32,152 bases of DNA. Origin: Pirellula staleyi DSM 6068 (GTDB lineage Bacteria > Planctomycetota > Planctomycetia > Pirellulales > Pirellulaceae). The DNA is taken from positions 1-32,152 of the forward strand of contig CAMBSL010000040.1 in assembly GCA_945870455.1 (NCBI GenBank), read 5' to 3'. The translations under genes were made by a program, and so were the position numbers. Positions 7,317 to 17,709 of the stretch are shown here, piece after piece; the stretch's first letter is position 1, and each line of letters starts with the position of its first letter. The notes beneath the pieces were generated by a model, which did not search any database, was not told the origin of the DNA, and saw only the letters and a list, made by a program, of their open reading frames with translations.

Positions 7317-8513
7317 ATGACATTGAAAATCCCCACTCCGCTGGAATCAACGAATGACTGCGTGCAGTTCTGGGGCTGGGACGAACACTCTGCACTGCCG
7401 GTTTCGGCTTACGTTCATATCCCATTTTGCCGTCATCGGTGCGGATATTGCAATTTCTCGCTCCTTGCCAATCGCGATGACCTTATTGATCGATTTCTCA
7501 ACGCGCTGGAGGTCGAGCTGTCAAAACTCGAAATCCCAAGACAAGTAGAAACTCTTTTTCTAGGTGGCGGCACCCCTTCGATTCTGCCTCAGGATCGGAT
7601 GGATCGGTTATTAACCTTGCTCAATCACTGGTTGCCGCTGTCCTCGCAAGGTGAATGGACCATCGAAGCCAATCCGCTCGACATTTCGGATTCCTTTTGC
7701 GAGCACATCTGCTCACGCGGAATCAATCGCATCAGCATCGGAGGGCAATCTTTTCAACCGACCAAACTGCTTCGACTTGAACGGGACCATTCTCCGGAAG
7801 AACTCATTGAATCGGTGGAGCGTTCACACAAGTTTTTTAGCTCGGTATCGCTTGATTTGATCTTCGGAGCTCCCAACGAAACGTTTTCAGGTTGGCAAAC
7901 CGACCTTAAGACCGCGATCGAATTAGGCGTTCATCACCTTTCCACTTACGGCTTAACCTTTGAAAAGGGTTCTCGCTTTTGGGGAATGCGAGAACGCCAC
8001 GAGATTGAATCCATTCCCGAAGAGCTCGAACTGGCTATGTATGAGGAAGCCATCGATCGATTGAGCCGTGCCGGCTTAGAACATTACGAGATCTCCAATT
8101 TTGCAAAGCCATCGCATCGTTGCCGGCACAATCAAAGCTATTGGCTCGGAGAGTCATGGTGGGCATTCGGCCCGAGCGCAGCGCGCTTTGTTGGAGGGAC
8201 TCGAAGTGTCAATCACCGTAGCACATTGGAATACATTCGCAGAATCGAACAAAATAGATCTACAATCCATGAGATGGAGAAACTTTCGAACGAACAGCGT
8301 GTTCGCGAGAAATTCGTCTTTGGAATGCGTCAAATGGAGGGAGTCAACTGGACAGCCATGCGATTGGAAGCGGAGCCTAGCGTGGCGACTGCGATCGACG
8401 CCGCGATCGAAAAACATATCGCTGGCGGCTGGATGATTCGAGACAGAGAACGGATTCGTCTTACCCGCGCTGGCTTGTTTGTGAGCGATGCATTATGGGG
8501 TGACTACTTATGA
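7317..8513 (+). CDS. hemW: HemW-type radical SAM haem chaperone (HemN-like)
   Basis: This 398-residue radical SAM protein belongs to the HemN/HemW group. The cluster motif is CRHRCGYC (C38, C42, C45) after AYVHIPF, followed by ETLFLGGGTPSIL (GGGTPS at 83-88), WTIEANP, INRISIGGQSF, SLDLIFGAPNET and HLSTYGLTFEKGS. The C-terminal part (YEISNFAKPSHRCRHNQSYW; YWLGESWWAFGPSA) is typical of HemW. Its length is HemW-like, and the motif lacks the extra fourth Cys of true oxygen-independent coproporphyrinogen oxidase (CxxxCxxCxC), since position 47 is Phe. HemW proteins bind haem and are thought to deliver it to respiratory enzymes. The stop overlaps the next start (ATGA), so translation of the two is probably coupled. 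The about 25-residue lead before AYVHIPF is slightly long. Confidence 0.9.
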   Translation: MTLKIPTPLESTNDCVQFWGWDEHSALPVSAYVHIPFCRHRCGYCNFSLLANRDDLIDRFLNALEVELSKLEIPRQVETLFLGGGTPSILPQDRMDRLLTLLNHWLPLSSQGEWTIEANPLDISDSFCEHICSRGINRISIGGQSFQPTKLLRLERDHSPEELIESVERSHKFFSSVSLDLIFGAPNETFSGWQTDLKTAIELGVHHLSTYGLTFEKGSRFWGMRERHEIESIPEELELAMYEEAIDRLSRAGLEHYEISNFAKPSHRCRHNQSYWLGESWWAFGPSAARFVGGTRSVNHRSTLEYIRRIEQNRSTIHEMEKLSNEQRVREKFVFGMRQMEGVNWTAMRLEAEPSVATAIDAAIEKHIAGGWMIRDRERIRLTRAGLFVSDALWGDYL

Positions 8514-11500
8514 CTCCCTTCGAATTGCAGAACGTTAAGGCATATGAAGTTTGGTGCGACGTCGGTGGTACCTTTACGGATTGCTTTGTTAACCAACCCG
8601 ATGGATCACGCCGCTGTACCAAAGTTTTGAGCAGTGGGCTTGTCAAAGGAACGGTTTCGCATTGGATCGATCAGAACACCTTCATCGATCCCTTGCGCAA
8701 GAACGACCCAACGGATTTTTGGATCGGGGCCAACGTGATTTGGATCGATCCTCTCGGCGAACCTTTCGCCTCGCAAAAGTGCCTTGGTTTCGATCCAACC
8801 GACGGCCGAATTCAATTGTCGGAAACCCATGCAGTGGCGTCTGAACTCGGGAAACCGGTGCTGAGCGGAACGCTCGATCGAGTCCAGTGCGTGCGATATG
8901 AACTCGATTGTGGACTAGAGGCCCCCGTATTGGCGGCACGATTGATTCTGGGCTTAAACTCAACACAACCATTACCGCCATTGCAAGTTCGGCTTGGAAC
9001 AACGCGAGGTACGAATGCGCTGCTGACTCGTACTGGCCGACCGTGTGCTTTGGTAACAACGCGTGGCTTTGGTGACTTGCTACGTATTGGTTATCAGGAA
9101 CGGCCCGACTTGTTTGCGTTAAACGTCCGCAAACGAACGCCGCTTCACGCGAGTGTTGTTGAAATCGACGAACGCTTGGATGCAAATGGTTCCGTTCTAG
9201 TACCGTTGGATGTTGAGCAAGCCGAAAACGAACTCCGCAACCTGTTTGCTACCGGCATTCATTCTATCGCCGTTTGCTTGCTGCACTCCTATTGCAATCC
9301 CGTTCATGAATCGATGATCGAGCAAATCGCTCAAAGAATTGGGTTTACCTGCATTTGTATCAGCAGTCAAATTGCTCCCAAGATCAAAGCGGTCATCCGA
9401 GCGGAGACGACACTGATGGACGCTTACTTGACTCCGATTGTTCAAGGGTATTTGCAAACGGTTGCGAACCAATTCGGTTTAGACAACCGAACGCATTTGC
9501 GAGTGATGACCAGCAGTGGCGGTCTCGTGTCAGCCGACTCGTACCGGGGAAAAGACAGCGTATTGTCCGGCCCTGCGGGAGGTGCTGTTGCAATCGAGGC
9601 GTACTCGCAAGCGATGAACCAGCCCCGCTGCATAGGCCTCGACATGGGCGGCACAAGTACGGATGTCTGTCGAATCGATGGCAAGTTGCAATTGGAAAAC
9701 GAAACCATCAAAGCAGGTGTGCGAATGATGGTTCCAACGCTTGCGATCCATACCGTTGCTGCTGGCGGCGGAAGTGTTTGTTGGTTTGATGGCGTGCGAT
9801 TACGTGTCGGCCCTCAAAGTGCGAGCGCCAATCCTGGGCCTGCCTGCTATGGTCGCGGTGGCCCCCTGACGATTACCGACCTGAACTTATTGACGGATCG
9901 AATCGACACGGCCACGTTTCCATTCTCGCTGGATCGCCGAGCAGCCGAGCAGCGGCTAGAGGCGGTCCTTTCGCAAATGAATGGCTCGGGTGACTTGTCC
10001 ATTGAGCGATTCACATCCGAGCAATTATGCGAAGGTTTTCGGCGAATCGCCAATGAACACATGGCTGCAGCGGTTCGAAGCATTTCGATTGCACAGGGAG
10101 CAGACCCACGCGAACATGCGCTGATTGGCTTTGGCGGCGCGGCAGGTCAACACGTATGCGAGATCGCCGAACTGCTCGGCATTCAACATGTGATCGACCC
10201 ACCGGACGCCGGGTTGTTGAGCGCACTAGGGATGGGAATGGCCTCCGTCAAGCGATCGTTTTCCAGAGCCATTTACCGACCGCTTGAGGATGTTGACTCT
10301 CTCGATGTCTCGCGGTTGGTGGCGGACATGAACCGTGAAGCGTTCGTCGAATTCGACCGCGAAGGCATCGCGAGCAAACAAGTGTCCGCCACGTTTGAAA
10401 TGGAATTGAAGTACACGGGAACCGAGGGCTCGATGCTGGTTTCGCTCAACGACACGTGCGTTAACAACCTTGGTCCGTTTGACAATTTGCGATTGCATCG
10501 TGATTGCATCGATCGATTCGAGGCGATGCATCGAACTCGATTTGGTTATCTACGCACGGGCAAACCTATCGAAGCGGTTTCGCTCAAAGGGGATTACTGT
10601 GCGAAGTCGCAAAACCGACTTGAAAGAATCACTTTGGTTGAGCCACTCATCCCACACCACGACACAACGCCGGACAAGCGAGTTCATTTGCGAGGCGAAC
10701 TCGCTCCAGGCCAATCGATAAACGGCCCCGCATTGATTGTTTCGAGCGGCAGCACAACCGCCCTTGAGAAAGGTTGGAGAGCGACTGTTTTGTCCGATCT
10801 CACTCTATCGCTTCGACGAATCGATGCAGTGAGAAAACTTGCACCAGAACGAGCCCAGGCATCGGTTTCCGAAGCGGTCGATCCTGTTCTTCGTGAGGTA
10901 CTGGCTCAACGCATCGCAGCGATCGCTGATCAGATGGGGATCGTGTTGGAGCAGACCGCGATTAGCGTCAACGTCAAGGACCGACGCGATTTTAGCTGCG
11001 CTGTGTTTGCTTGCAATGGAGACCTCATTGCCAATGCACCCCATGTTCCAGTCCATCTTGGGGCCATGAGTGAAACCATCCGCAGCATGCTCGTGAAGTT
11101 TCCAAAAATGTTTCCTGGCGACTGTTTCATTACGAACGATCCCTACCAGGGTGGTTCGCACTTGCCAGATATCACCGTGATTACGCCCGTTTTTGTGGAA
11201 TCGCAAAGCGTGATCGGTGTTCCCGATTTCTTTGTTGCATGCCGTGCCCATCACGCGGAGATCGGTGGTATCGCTCCGGGTTCGATGTCGCCGACATCGA
11301 CGCGTTTGGGTGAGGAAGGAGTCATTATTCCACCCATGCACTTGGTCCAACAGGGAATCGATTGCACTTGGCAAGTCGAATCGTTGCTCCGCAATGCGGC
11401 TTATCCCTCGCGATCCGTAGCGGAGAACATGGCGGATTTGGCGGCCCAGCAAGCGGCCAATCAGCAAGGGCTGCTCGCAATGCAAGAATTGTCCCTTGAC

Positions 11501-12463
11501 TATGGACTCGATACGGTGAAACGATACTTAGAATGCATCCAACAAGCGTCCGAAGCCAAGACGCGAGCTTGGATCAGAACACTTGGGAATCGCGTTCGCA
11601 GCTTTGCGGACAAAATGGATGATGGCACCGAAATTCGCGTCTCGATTGCACCCACAACCAACGAAGCCGATGAGCCCGTTCTGCAAATCGATTTTGCAGG
11701 CACGGGCATGGTCTCGAAAGGTAACCTCAACGCAAATCCAGCCATCGTAGCGGCGGCGACGATGTACGTAATACGATGCGCGCTGGCCGATTCACTGCCC
11801 CTCAATTCTGGCGTATTGCGTTGCGTTGAAATGAAAATTCCCGAAGGGATACTTAATCCGAAACCAAGTGGGAATCAAGAGGATTGGCCAGCCGTTGCAG
11901 GCGGCAATGTTGAAACCAGTCAACGTGTTGTGGATTGTTTGCTGGGAGCCTTGGGACTAGCGGCGGCGAGCCAAGGGACGATGAACAATGTCTTGTTTGG
12001 CGACTCGACGTTTGGATACTACGAAACGATCGGCGGGGGAACAGGGGCAACGCATACGGCCAACGGCGAAGATGCGGTTCATTCGCATATGACCAACACG
12101 CGATTGACAGACGTGGAGGTATTGGAAAAACGATATCCTGTACGACTGGTTCGGTTCGGAATTCGTCAGGGGAGCGGTGGTTATGGTCAGCATTCGGGAG
12201 GCGACGGCATGATCCGACAGCTACAAGCCTTGATGCCCTTAGTTGTGTCCCTCGTCACAAGTCGCAGGACGAGTGCACCCTTTGGATTGGACGGAGGGGC
12301 GGCTGGCGAAGCTGGCGAAAACTGGCTTATTCAAAAAGATGGCACGCAAATTCGATTGCCAAGCTCCGTGCACTTGAGCATCGCTGCCGGCGAGAGTATC
12401 TTGATCGAAACCCCTGGCGGCGGCGGAGTAGGGTACGCTACCAGCACTTACCAGCCAAAGTGA
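8510..12463 (+). CDS. Fused hydantoinase A/B-type ATP-dependent 5-oxoprolinase
   Basis: The single 1317-residue chain contains both HyuA and HyuB halves, as in eukaryotic-type 5-oxoprolinase, which opens pyroglutamate to glutamate using ATP. The HyuA half has [11 protein letters not shown] (16-26), [12 protein letters not shown] (161-172) and [13 protein letters not shown] (376-388), plus [10 protein letters not shown] and a GFGGAAGQH block. HyuB starts near residue 780, with [70 protein letters not shown] and a glycine-rich C-terminus ([17 protein letters not shown]). Between the first ATP motif and RLGTT there are about 135 residues, some 70 more than I expect for HyuA, a lineage-specific insert. 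Related fused enzymes act on hydantoins, so the substrate is likely but unproven. It overlaps hemW by four bases and converges with the kinase gene 17 bp beyond its stop. Confidence 0.9.
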   Translation: MTPFELQNVKAYEVWCDVGGTFTDCFVNQPDGSRRCTKVLSSGLVKGTVSHWIDQNTFIDPLRKNDPTDFWIGANVIWIDPLGEPFASQKCLGFDPTDGRIQLSETHAVASELGKPVLSGTLDRVQCVRYELDCGLEAPVLAARLILGLNSTQPLPPLQVRLGTTRGTNALLTRTGRPCALVTTRGFGDLLRIGYQERPDLFALNVRKRTPLHASVVEIDERLDANGSVLVPLDVEQAENELRNLFATGIHSIAVCLLHSYCNPVHESMIEQIAQRIGFTCICISSQIAPKIKAVIRAETTLMDAYLTPIVQGYLQTVANQFGLDNRTHLRVMTSSGGLVSADSYRGKDSVLSGPAGGAVAIEAYSQAMNQPRCIGLDMGGTSTDVCRIDGKLQLENETIKAGVRMMVPTLAIHTVAAGGGSVCWFDGVRLRVGPQSASANPGPACYGRGGPLTITDLNLLTDRIDTATFPFSLDRRAAEQRLEAVLSQMNGSGDLSIERFTSEQLCEGFRRIANEHMAAAVRSISIAQGADPREHALIGFGGAAGQHVCEIAELLGIQHVIDPPDAGLLSALGMGMASVKRSFSRAIYRPLEDVDSLDVSRLVADMNREAFVEFDREGIASKQVSATFEMELKYTGTEGSMLVSLNDTCVNNLGPFDNLRLHRDCIDRFEAMHRTRFGYLRTGKPIEAVSLKGDYCAKSQNRLERITLVEPLIPHHDTTPDKRVHLRGELAPGQSINGPALIVSSGSTTALEKGWRATVLSDLTLSLRRIDAVRKLAPERAQASVSEAVDPVLREVLAQRIAAIADQMGIVLEQTAISVNVKDRRDFSCAVFACNGDLIANAPHVPVHLGAMSETIRSMLVKFPKMFPGDCFITNDPYQGGSHLPDITVITPVFVESQSVIGVPDFFVACRAHHAEIGGIAPGSMSPTSTRLGEEGVIIPPMHLVQQGIDCTWQVESLLRNAAYPSRSVAENMADLAAQQAANQQGLLAMQELSLDYGLDTVKRYLECIQQASEAKTRAWIRTLGNRVRSFADKMDDGTEIRVSIAPTTNEADEPVLQIDFAGTGMVSKGNLNANPAIVAAATMYVIRCALADSLPLNSGVLRCVEMKIPEGILNPKPSGNQEDWPAVAGGNVETSQRVVDCLLGALGLAAASQGTMNNVLFGDSTFGYYETIGGGTGATHTANGEDAVHSHMTNTRLTDVEVLEKRYPVRLVRFGIRQGSGGYGQHSGGDGMIRQLQALMPLVVSLVTSRRTSAPFGLDGGAAGEAGENWLIQKDGTQIRLPSSVHLSIAAGESILIETPGGGGVGYATSTYQPK

Positions 12464-12480
12464 GTTCGCTGGGGGGTGGT

Positions 12481-15400
12481 TTATGGCTTTTTTGGCTGCC
12501 TGGATTCGATCAAGGTTTTCCTTTCGCGGAGCCGTTCGATCATTTGCTTGAGAATAACTTCTCCCTTGCTTTGGCGTTGCAAGGACTCAATCATTTGGAT
12601 GGCTTGGTCAATCGTTTCCTTGGCTTTGGCAGGCTTTTTCAACGTCATCTCGAGTTCACTGAGTTGTACTAGCGATTGTCCCAAACTCAAAGTATACCCA
12701 GCGATATCCGGATAGCGGTTTGCCAAGTCGCGCTGGACGCGGATGGCCTCAAGCAGCAATTCTTCGGCTTTTTGAGAGCGACCAGTCGTAAATTGAGTGG
12801 TCGCGCTTAACTTGACCAATACCGAAGCTTTCAATGCCAGATACTCGGGAACATACGGATGGTCTGTAAGGATCTCTTCGCATATCGAAAGCGATCGCTC
12901 GGCTCGCTGCATATCAATGGTTCGCATGCCAACGTTGGTGCCGAGCGTGTTAGCTAACTCGTACTTGGTTGCGGATGACTCTGGGTGAGATGCACAAAGC
13001 CCTTCCAAAATCTCAACGGAACGCATCATCGCCTCGTCTGCGCGCTGCATGTCGTTCAGCAACTTCGCGATTCGGACCTCATCTTTTAGCGCCCGAGCAA
13101 GCACGATTTTGTACGAAGTGTTTTCAGGTGATTCGTTCACAAGTGTATTGAGCAGGGATAGCGACTCTGCGTTTAGTTCCGATTCTCGCTTGAGTTTTGC
13201 GGCTTGCGCCAATTGTATTGAGTCTCCGAAAGCTCCAGCTTTACCTAATGGACCGCCTACCCGCATTCTCGGCTCTCGCCCAAACCTCGCCCCTAATGTG
13301 CCTATGCTATTGAGCAATTTCGCTAGTGCAAACCGCCCATCGGCAGAGGAAGCTATTTTGGGTGATTGTTCGAGTAATCTCCGTGCATCTTGATAAAGTC
13401 CAAATGTTTTTGGGATTTGGCCGCGTTTGGCATTGAGCACGATCAGTTCGTTATAGATCGCCATTTGGGATAACAAAGCGCTAGACTGCTGCGGCGATTG
13501 TTTGTAGAGAGTCTGAAATGAATTGAGGGCCTTGAGATACGATTTTTCGGCTTGGTCTACGTTGCCGATTTTGTGTTGTATGTCTCCAACACGTTGCATT
13601 GCCGTTGCGGTCTCAACACGAAGATCTTTGTCGTTCTGTTCGCTGAACTGGTCGAAGAAATTCAACAGAGATTCAAGCAATGCAACGTCGGCTTGGCTGA
13701 GGGAGGCGCCATTGAGCTCAAATATTTCATCTTCACCAAGATCGCTGCTGCTGGCAAATGTACTGCCCCGCGAGGCGATGTTGTCCATGATCTTGTCGAA
13801 CGCTTTGATAGCAAGCTCAAGATTCATCTCGGCTCGCATTTGCTCTTTGCGTACAGACTCCAACGCCTCCGATTTTTCTTTCAAGTTGAGCTCGGCGCGA
13901 TTGTATTGCTTGCCGATCTCGAAAAGCGAACGTTGTTGCTGGCGATTCCAAACAGCGAGTAAGCTGGCGATAACCAAAAGCATTCCAATCGCTACCGAGG
14001 CCAGCGTTGCAATCGCTGGGTTGCGTCGAGCCCAACGCATGAGCATTTCCAATCGCGACGTTTGTCTTGCGAGGATCGGTCGATCCTCTAAAAAGCGCCG
14101 CAGGTCCGCTTCCATTTCGCACGCATTTTGATAGCGATGCTCTGGCGCGTACGCGCAGGCTTTCAACGTGATGGTCTGCAGGTCGTGGGGAATATTTGGG
14201 TTGATCGATCGCAGTGTTGGAATCACGGAATTGCGTTCCGGGTCCAAGAGTCGCAGCTTGGGAGATTCAATTGCCGGCCTTAGCGTCAGCATTTCGAAGA
14301 GCGTTAATCCTAAACTGTAGATGTCAACCCTCGAGTCCCCGTGGCCAGCGATTTGCTCGGGAGCCATGTATCGTAGCGTTCCGAGGATCTCGCCCGTTTG
14401 CGTCGCCGCATCCAAGTCGGTTCGGCGAGCCAATCCAAAGTCGGTTATCCAAATGGTCCCTTCGCGATCGAGCAGTAAATTGGCGGGCTTGATATCACGA
14501 TGAAGGAGGTTCTGATGGTGGGCATAGTCGATCGCATTAGCGACGTTTGCAATGGTTTTCGCAACGTTGCGAAAATATTCCCTCGTCAGTTGGGCGTGCT
14601 TGGATTTCTCCGTCCATTTATTCGTTGGATTCGCCAACGACACTTCCTCGATTTCATTGGCTAGGTGGGGATTGGTAAGCGTTTCCGCAAGCTCCGACCT
14701 GGCAACGGTCGCCACATCTGCAGTTGCGGCTCGACTGTTTGACGACTTCGCACCCGGGATTCCTGAAGGCTCATTCTCTACGTTAGGCAAAGTCCAAGAA
14801 CTTTTTAGCATCAGTCTGGCAGCATGCGTGGTATTGAATGGCAGCTTGGTGCGAACGATGTTGGACGAGAGACTACTTGAATCAACTTGGTTGGCGGTTT
14901 CCGATGAAGTGGGCTTCTTGAAATCCACAAAATCATTTTGGAGGCAATCCACCACGTCTTGCAGTGTTACGCCGTCGATCAATTGCATTGCGTAGTACTG
15001 CAGATCTTGGTCTTCGCCGATGCCGTAGATCGGAACGATATTGGTATGGTGAAGGCTTGCGGCCGCTTCGGCTTCGCGACGAAAACGGGCACGATGCTGA
15101 CTATTGCCAGAGACTAAGGAATTGATCACTTTCAATGCGACGCGTCGATTGAGGGAACGCTGAACCGCTTCGTAGACGATACCCATTCCACCGCGTCCTA
15201 TTTCGCGAAGGATTTGGTAATCACCAAGCGAGTCCGGCACTCGATTCAGCGTCGGTGTCTCGGGCAGGTTCGGATTCGATTTGCGTTGCTGATCCTCATT
15301 GATCGCGACCCGCTCCACCAACGCGATGGACGGGAAGATCGAGCGGATTAGTTCGGCAAATTCAGGATGCTTGAGGGCGTATTCCTCGATCGTAGGATGC

Positions 15401-15483
15401 TCACCCTTACGAAGCCGTAGGGAAAATTCGTCGGCCAGAATTTCGATGGGATGCCGTTCATTGGATTCGGAGTCGATGGTCAC
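12481..15483 (-). CDS. Membrane Ser/Thr protein kinase with C-terminal TPR-like region
   Basis: The 1000-residue protein starts with GTG at 15483, overlapping the sigma-factor stop as GTGA. After an about 87-residue N-terminal segment comes a PknB-type kinase: glycine loop GRGGMG (96-101), ATP Lys K118 in VALKV, catalytic HRDIKPAN (328-335), DFG (348-350) and APE (374-376), all intact. Between the substrate-binding hinge and helix E there is an unusual Ser/Thr/Asn-rich insert of about 115 residues (185-300). One membrane helix (about 490-512) is followed by a charged coiled-coil-like stretch and helical repeats that read as TPRs (QRVGDIQHKIGNVDQAEKSYLKAL), ending near 990. The kinase would face the cytoplasm and the repeats the outside. 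ECF sigma/kinase pairs of this kind are a known planctomycete signature (ECF-STK groups), suggesting the kinase controls the upstream sigma factor. Confidence 0.93.
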   Translation of the reverse strand: MTIDSESNERHPIEILADEFSLRLRKGEHPTIEEYALKHPEFAELIRSIFPSIALVERVAINEDQQRKSNPNLPETPTLNRVPDSLGDYQILREIGRGGMGIVYEAVQRSLNRRVALKVINSLVSGNSQHRARFRREAEAAASLHHTNIVPIYGIGEDQDLQYYAMQLIDGVTLQDVVDCLQNDFVDFKKPTSSETANQVDSSSLSSNIVRTKLPFNTTHAARLMLKSSWTLPNVENEPSGIPGAKSSNSRAATADVATVARSELAETLTNPHLANEIEEVSLANPTNKWTEKSKHAQLTREYFRNVAKTIANVANAIDYAHHQNLLHRDIKPANLLLDREGTIWITDFGLARRTDLDAATQTGEILGTLRYMAPEQIAGHGDSRVDIYSLGLTLFEMLTLRPAIESPKLRLLDPERNSVIPTLRSINPNIPHDLQTITLKACAYAPEHRYQNACEMEADLRRFLEDRPILARQTSRLEMLMRWARRNPAIATLASVAIGMLLVIASLLAVWNRQQQRSLFEIGKQYNRAELNLKEKSEALESVRKEQMRAEMNLELAIKAFDKIMDNIASRGSTFASSSDLGEDEIFELNGASLSQADVALLESLLNFFDQFSEQNDKDLRVETATAMQRVGDIQHKIGNVDQAEKSYLKALNSFQTLYKQSPQQSSALLSQMAIYNELIVLNAKRGQIPKTFGLYQDARRLLEQSPKIASSADGRFALAKLLNSIGTLGARFGREPRMRVGGPLGKAGAFGDSIQLAQAAKLKRESELNAESLSLLNTLVNESPENTSYKIVLARALKDEVRIAKLLNDMQRADEAMMRSVEILEGLCASHPESSATKYELANTLGTNVGMRTIDMQRAERSLSICEEILTDHPYVPEYLALKASVLVKLSATTQFTTGRSQKAEELLLEAIRVQRDLANRYPDIAGYTLSLGQSLVQLSELEMTLKKPAKAKETIDQAIQMIESLQRQSKGEVILKQMIERLRERKTLIESRQPKKP

Positions 15484-16133
15484 GGAGATCCATGCCTTGA
15501 TGAAAGAGACTTAAGAATCTCGCCGAGTTTGGCTGCAGCTCGAATGTATCGATTGCTCGCAGCGGTTGGTGATAGCCCGAGTGCTTCGGCTACTTGTTGG
15601 TTATTTAAGTGTTCGAAATGCCGCATCGCGAGTACTTCTCGGTCGGTTTCGTTCATCGATTCTAGCGCCGATTGAAGCTCTTGAATTTCCTCCACGCGCA
15701 CCGCAGCTTGACTTGGCGAGGTCATGTCGTCCAGCAACAACTTGGCTATCGAAAGACTACTTGTTTGACCGTGAGACGGTAGAGCCAAGAGAACCTCACG
15801 GTTGGCATCCCGTTTTTCACGCAAGTGATTGCGTTGCATATCGATAAGTGTTTGGACTGTTTTCTGTCGAATCCAAACGAAGAAAGAGACTGGAACGCCA
15901 TCGATGTACTCCTGGATACGTCGGGATATTTCGAAGTAAGCTTCCTGAAGTACGTCGGTGGGATCGATTCGGCTGCGAAGAACGGGGGATATCCGAAAAT
16001 GCACGATGCGTTCTAGTGGAGCTTGGTATTGCTGCAACAAGTCCGCCAACGCGTCCGCACCGCCCGCCCGCAGCAATGCTCGTTCGTCTGGGCCATTGGG
16101 TTCTGGATAATTGAAAGGCGAGGAGTCATCCAT
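15480..16133 (-). CDS. ECF-type RNA polymerase sigma factor (planctomycete, kinase-linked)
   Basis: From ATG 16133 the product is 217 residues. The frame is open up to 16235, but that would run into the transpeptidase gene, and residues before MDDSSPFNYP have no sigma-like character. Region 2 is seen at about 35-105 (IDPTDVLQEAYFEISRRIQEY; VPVSFFVWIRQKTVQTLIDMQR). Region 4 at about 150-208 (ALESMNETDREVLAMRHFEHLNNQQVAEALGLSPTAASNRYIRAAAKL) holds the helix-turn-helix. There is no C-terminal extension. The stop overlaps the kinase GTG start by four bases (GTGA), and the transpeptidase stop is 52 bp upstream. The layout suggests phosphorylation-dependent control by the downstream kinase rather than a classical anti-sigma factor; that part is inference. 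Confidence 0.92.
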   Translation of the reverse strand: MDDSSPFNYPEPNGPDERALLRAGGADALADLLQQYQAPLERIVHFRISPVLRSRIDPTDVLQEAYFEISRRIQEYIDGVPVSFFVWIRQKTVQTLIDMQRNHLREKRDANREVLLALPSHGQTSSLSIAKLLLDDMTSPSQAAVRVEEIQELQSALESMNETDREVLAMRHFEHLNNQQVAEALGLSPTAASNRYIRAAAKLGEILKSLSSRHGSP

Positions 16134-16185
16134 GACCGAATTGTACCACGCCCGGAGCTCGAGCACACCCTGATTTTCACCGGCC

Positions 16186-17613
16186 CTACGGTCGGATCGT
16201 GACTGGCGAACCTCTCCCAAGCATTCCGAAAACATCGTTCGCGTCTAGGGGCGATAAACTGATGCACCCGAGCTTTCCCTCGGACGGACCATCTGCCGAT
16301 CCGTGGATACAATAGTCAGAACCGAGATCAATCCACCAACCCCCGTATGGGTTGCGAGGATCGGCGGCAGGAATCTGGACCCCGTTGCCGTAGTAGTTCT
16401 TGTTCTGTTGTTTGTCGACCACTTGAAAAGTTCCGGCTTTCGGAGAGGGATCGTTGCCAAACGACACCGGGTAGCGGCCTGCGTATAAGTCACCCAAAAA
16501 CACGGTCAGCTCGCTGCGAGTGAGATCGACTTCTGCCCGAAACGGACCTGGCACCACCTTCAACTTAGAGCCGGTTGGCAACTGTGTTTTCGTATCGATG
16601 GCGTTGATGCGTGCTAGGATATCGGCTGGAACATCATTTCGCTTGGAAATCTCGGCAAGTGTTTCCCCTGGTGCTACAACGTAGACCATCGCCAGGAAAT
16701 GCCGACGCGAGAAAACAACTTCGCGGGCTAGCGCATCGAGCAAGTCCAAGAGATCGTGTCTTTGCTCCGTTGTTAATTCGGGTGCATTGTAAAAGACAGA
16801 CAACGTTGCCAGCCCCTCTTTGAGCTGGCCTCGGTCGATCTGTTCCATCGCGAGGTCCTTGGCGTTTTCAAACGACTTGCTCGCGGAATTCGATTTGGGA
16901 GATTGCGCTGACTCGTTCGGTAGTTCCGACAAGTTTTTCGGGACGCTGTCGCTCTGGGCAACGGCGGGTGGCGCAGAAAATGGAACAACCGCATTGGAGT
17001 TGAAACTCGAGTTTGAAACAAATTCAGCCTGGATCTTGGGGGAAGAATTCAATCCAAAGCTGGGTGTGTTTGTGGAAATTGGAATTACCCCGTTTGTTGG
17101 GCTCGTGTTGTTCGAAGTTGAGGCTTCAGGGAGCGGTGGGAGCACAGGGATGGGGCTGCTACCTAGGGGTGACAAAGACGGCGAGGAAGGAAATGAAGTC
17201 GTCGAATTGGATGGAGATGTCGTCGAAACTGGAGAGGACGGAATTAGCAACGGAGAGAAACCCGACGTTGCGCTACCTCCACTTGGCGTACTAGAGGGAG
17301 GCAAATTTGTTTCGAAATCCTTTGAGACTGGAAACTGTGCTGTCGACGACTGCCCGAATGGAGACACATTACTAGTCGATCCGAAATTGGGAGTTGGCGT
17401 GCTTCCAAAGGAATCGAAGCCCATGGCCGAATTGGCCGAGTTGCCCGTTGCAAGCGGCCCACTAGGCCCAGAAACGTCCGGCAAGTTGTCAAGTCCCATG
17501 AAATCTTCCATGTCGGGGTTCATCGGCTTTTCCGTACCGTTTAGCGCGACATATCCGCCGTACAAAACGAAAAGCAACAACACAACCACAACGGCAGTTT
17601 TTAAGGTTTGCAC
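16186..17613 (-). CDS. Membrane-anchored LysM / L,D-transpeptidase (YkuD) protein
   Basis: The 475-residue protein starts with GTG 17613, supported by a strong AGGGAGG (17620-17626) six bases upstream. Domains in order are: a membrane anchor at 6-24 (TAVVVVLLLFVLYGGYVAL), a long Ser/Pro/Thr/Asn-rich linker (about 45-250), a helical segment (about 250-305), a LysM peptidoglycan-binding repeat (310-353; YVVAPGETLAEISKRNDVPADI) and a YkuD catalytic domain (about 358-474). Catalytic His437 in HGS and Cys450 in KLGCISL are present. Such enzymes form 3-3 peptide cross-links in peptidoglycan or attach proteins to it, outside the cytoplasmic membrane. The linker could span or sit in the periplasmic wall space. 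It lies in a same-strand run with a Rieske gene upstream and the ECF sigma factor and kinase downstream, so it may be a target or partner of that signalling pair. Confidence 0.93.
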   Translation of the reverse strand: MQTLKTAVVVVLLLFVLYGGYVALNGTEKPMNPDMEDFMGLDNLPDVSGPSGPLATGNSANSAMGFDSFGSTPTPNFGSTSNVSPFGQSSTAQFPVSKDFETNLPPSSTPSGGSATSGFSPLLIPSSPVSTTSPSNSTTSFPSSPSLSPLGSSPIPVLPPLPEASTSNNTSPTNGVIPISTNTPSFGLNSSPKIQAEFVSNSSFNSNAVVPFSAPPAVAQSDSVPKNLSELPNESAQSPKSNSASKSFENAKDLAMEQIDRGQLKEGLATLSVFYNAPELTTEQRHDLLDLLDALAREVVFSRRHFLAMVYVVAPGETLAEISKRNDVPADILARINAIDTKTQLPTGSKLKVVPGPFRAEVDLTRSELTVFLGDLYAGRYPVSFGNDPSPKAGTFQVVDKQQNKNYYGNGVQIPAADPRNPYGGWWIDLGSDYCIHGSADGPSEGKLGCISLSPLDANDVFGMLGRGSPVTIRP

Positions 17614-17709
17614 TGCGGTCCTCCCTGACCGAAAGTTCTACAAAATACTATTCACGGATGCCTGTTTCGTCTTGGCTGATTATCCAGGCACGCCGGATGC
17701 TAGAATTGA

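Noticed and set aside
12464-12480. Possible terminator between the convergent 5-oxoprolinase and kinase genes
   Set aside because: Only a 5-bp CCAGC/GCTGG pairing reaches into the gap, which is too weak to call.
11935-12672. 245-residue plus-strand frame across the end of the 5-oxoprolinase
   Set aside because: Its Arg/Trp/Cys-rich composition is typical of an out-of-frame read; it overlaps the well-supported HyuB end and the kinase C-terminus.
16134-16235. 34-codon upstream extension of the kinase-linked sigma factor
   Set aside because: It runs into the end of the transpeptidase gene and has no sigma-like sequence; ATG 16133 gives a normal N-terminus.
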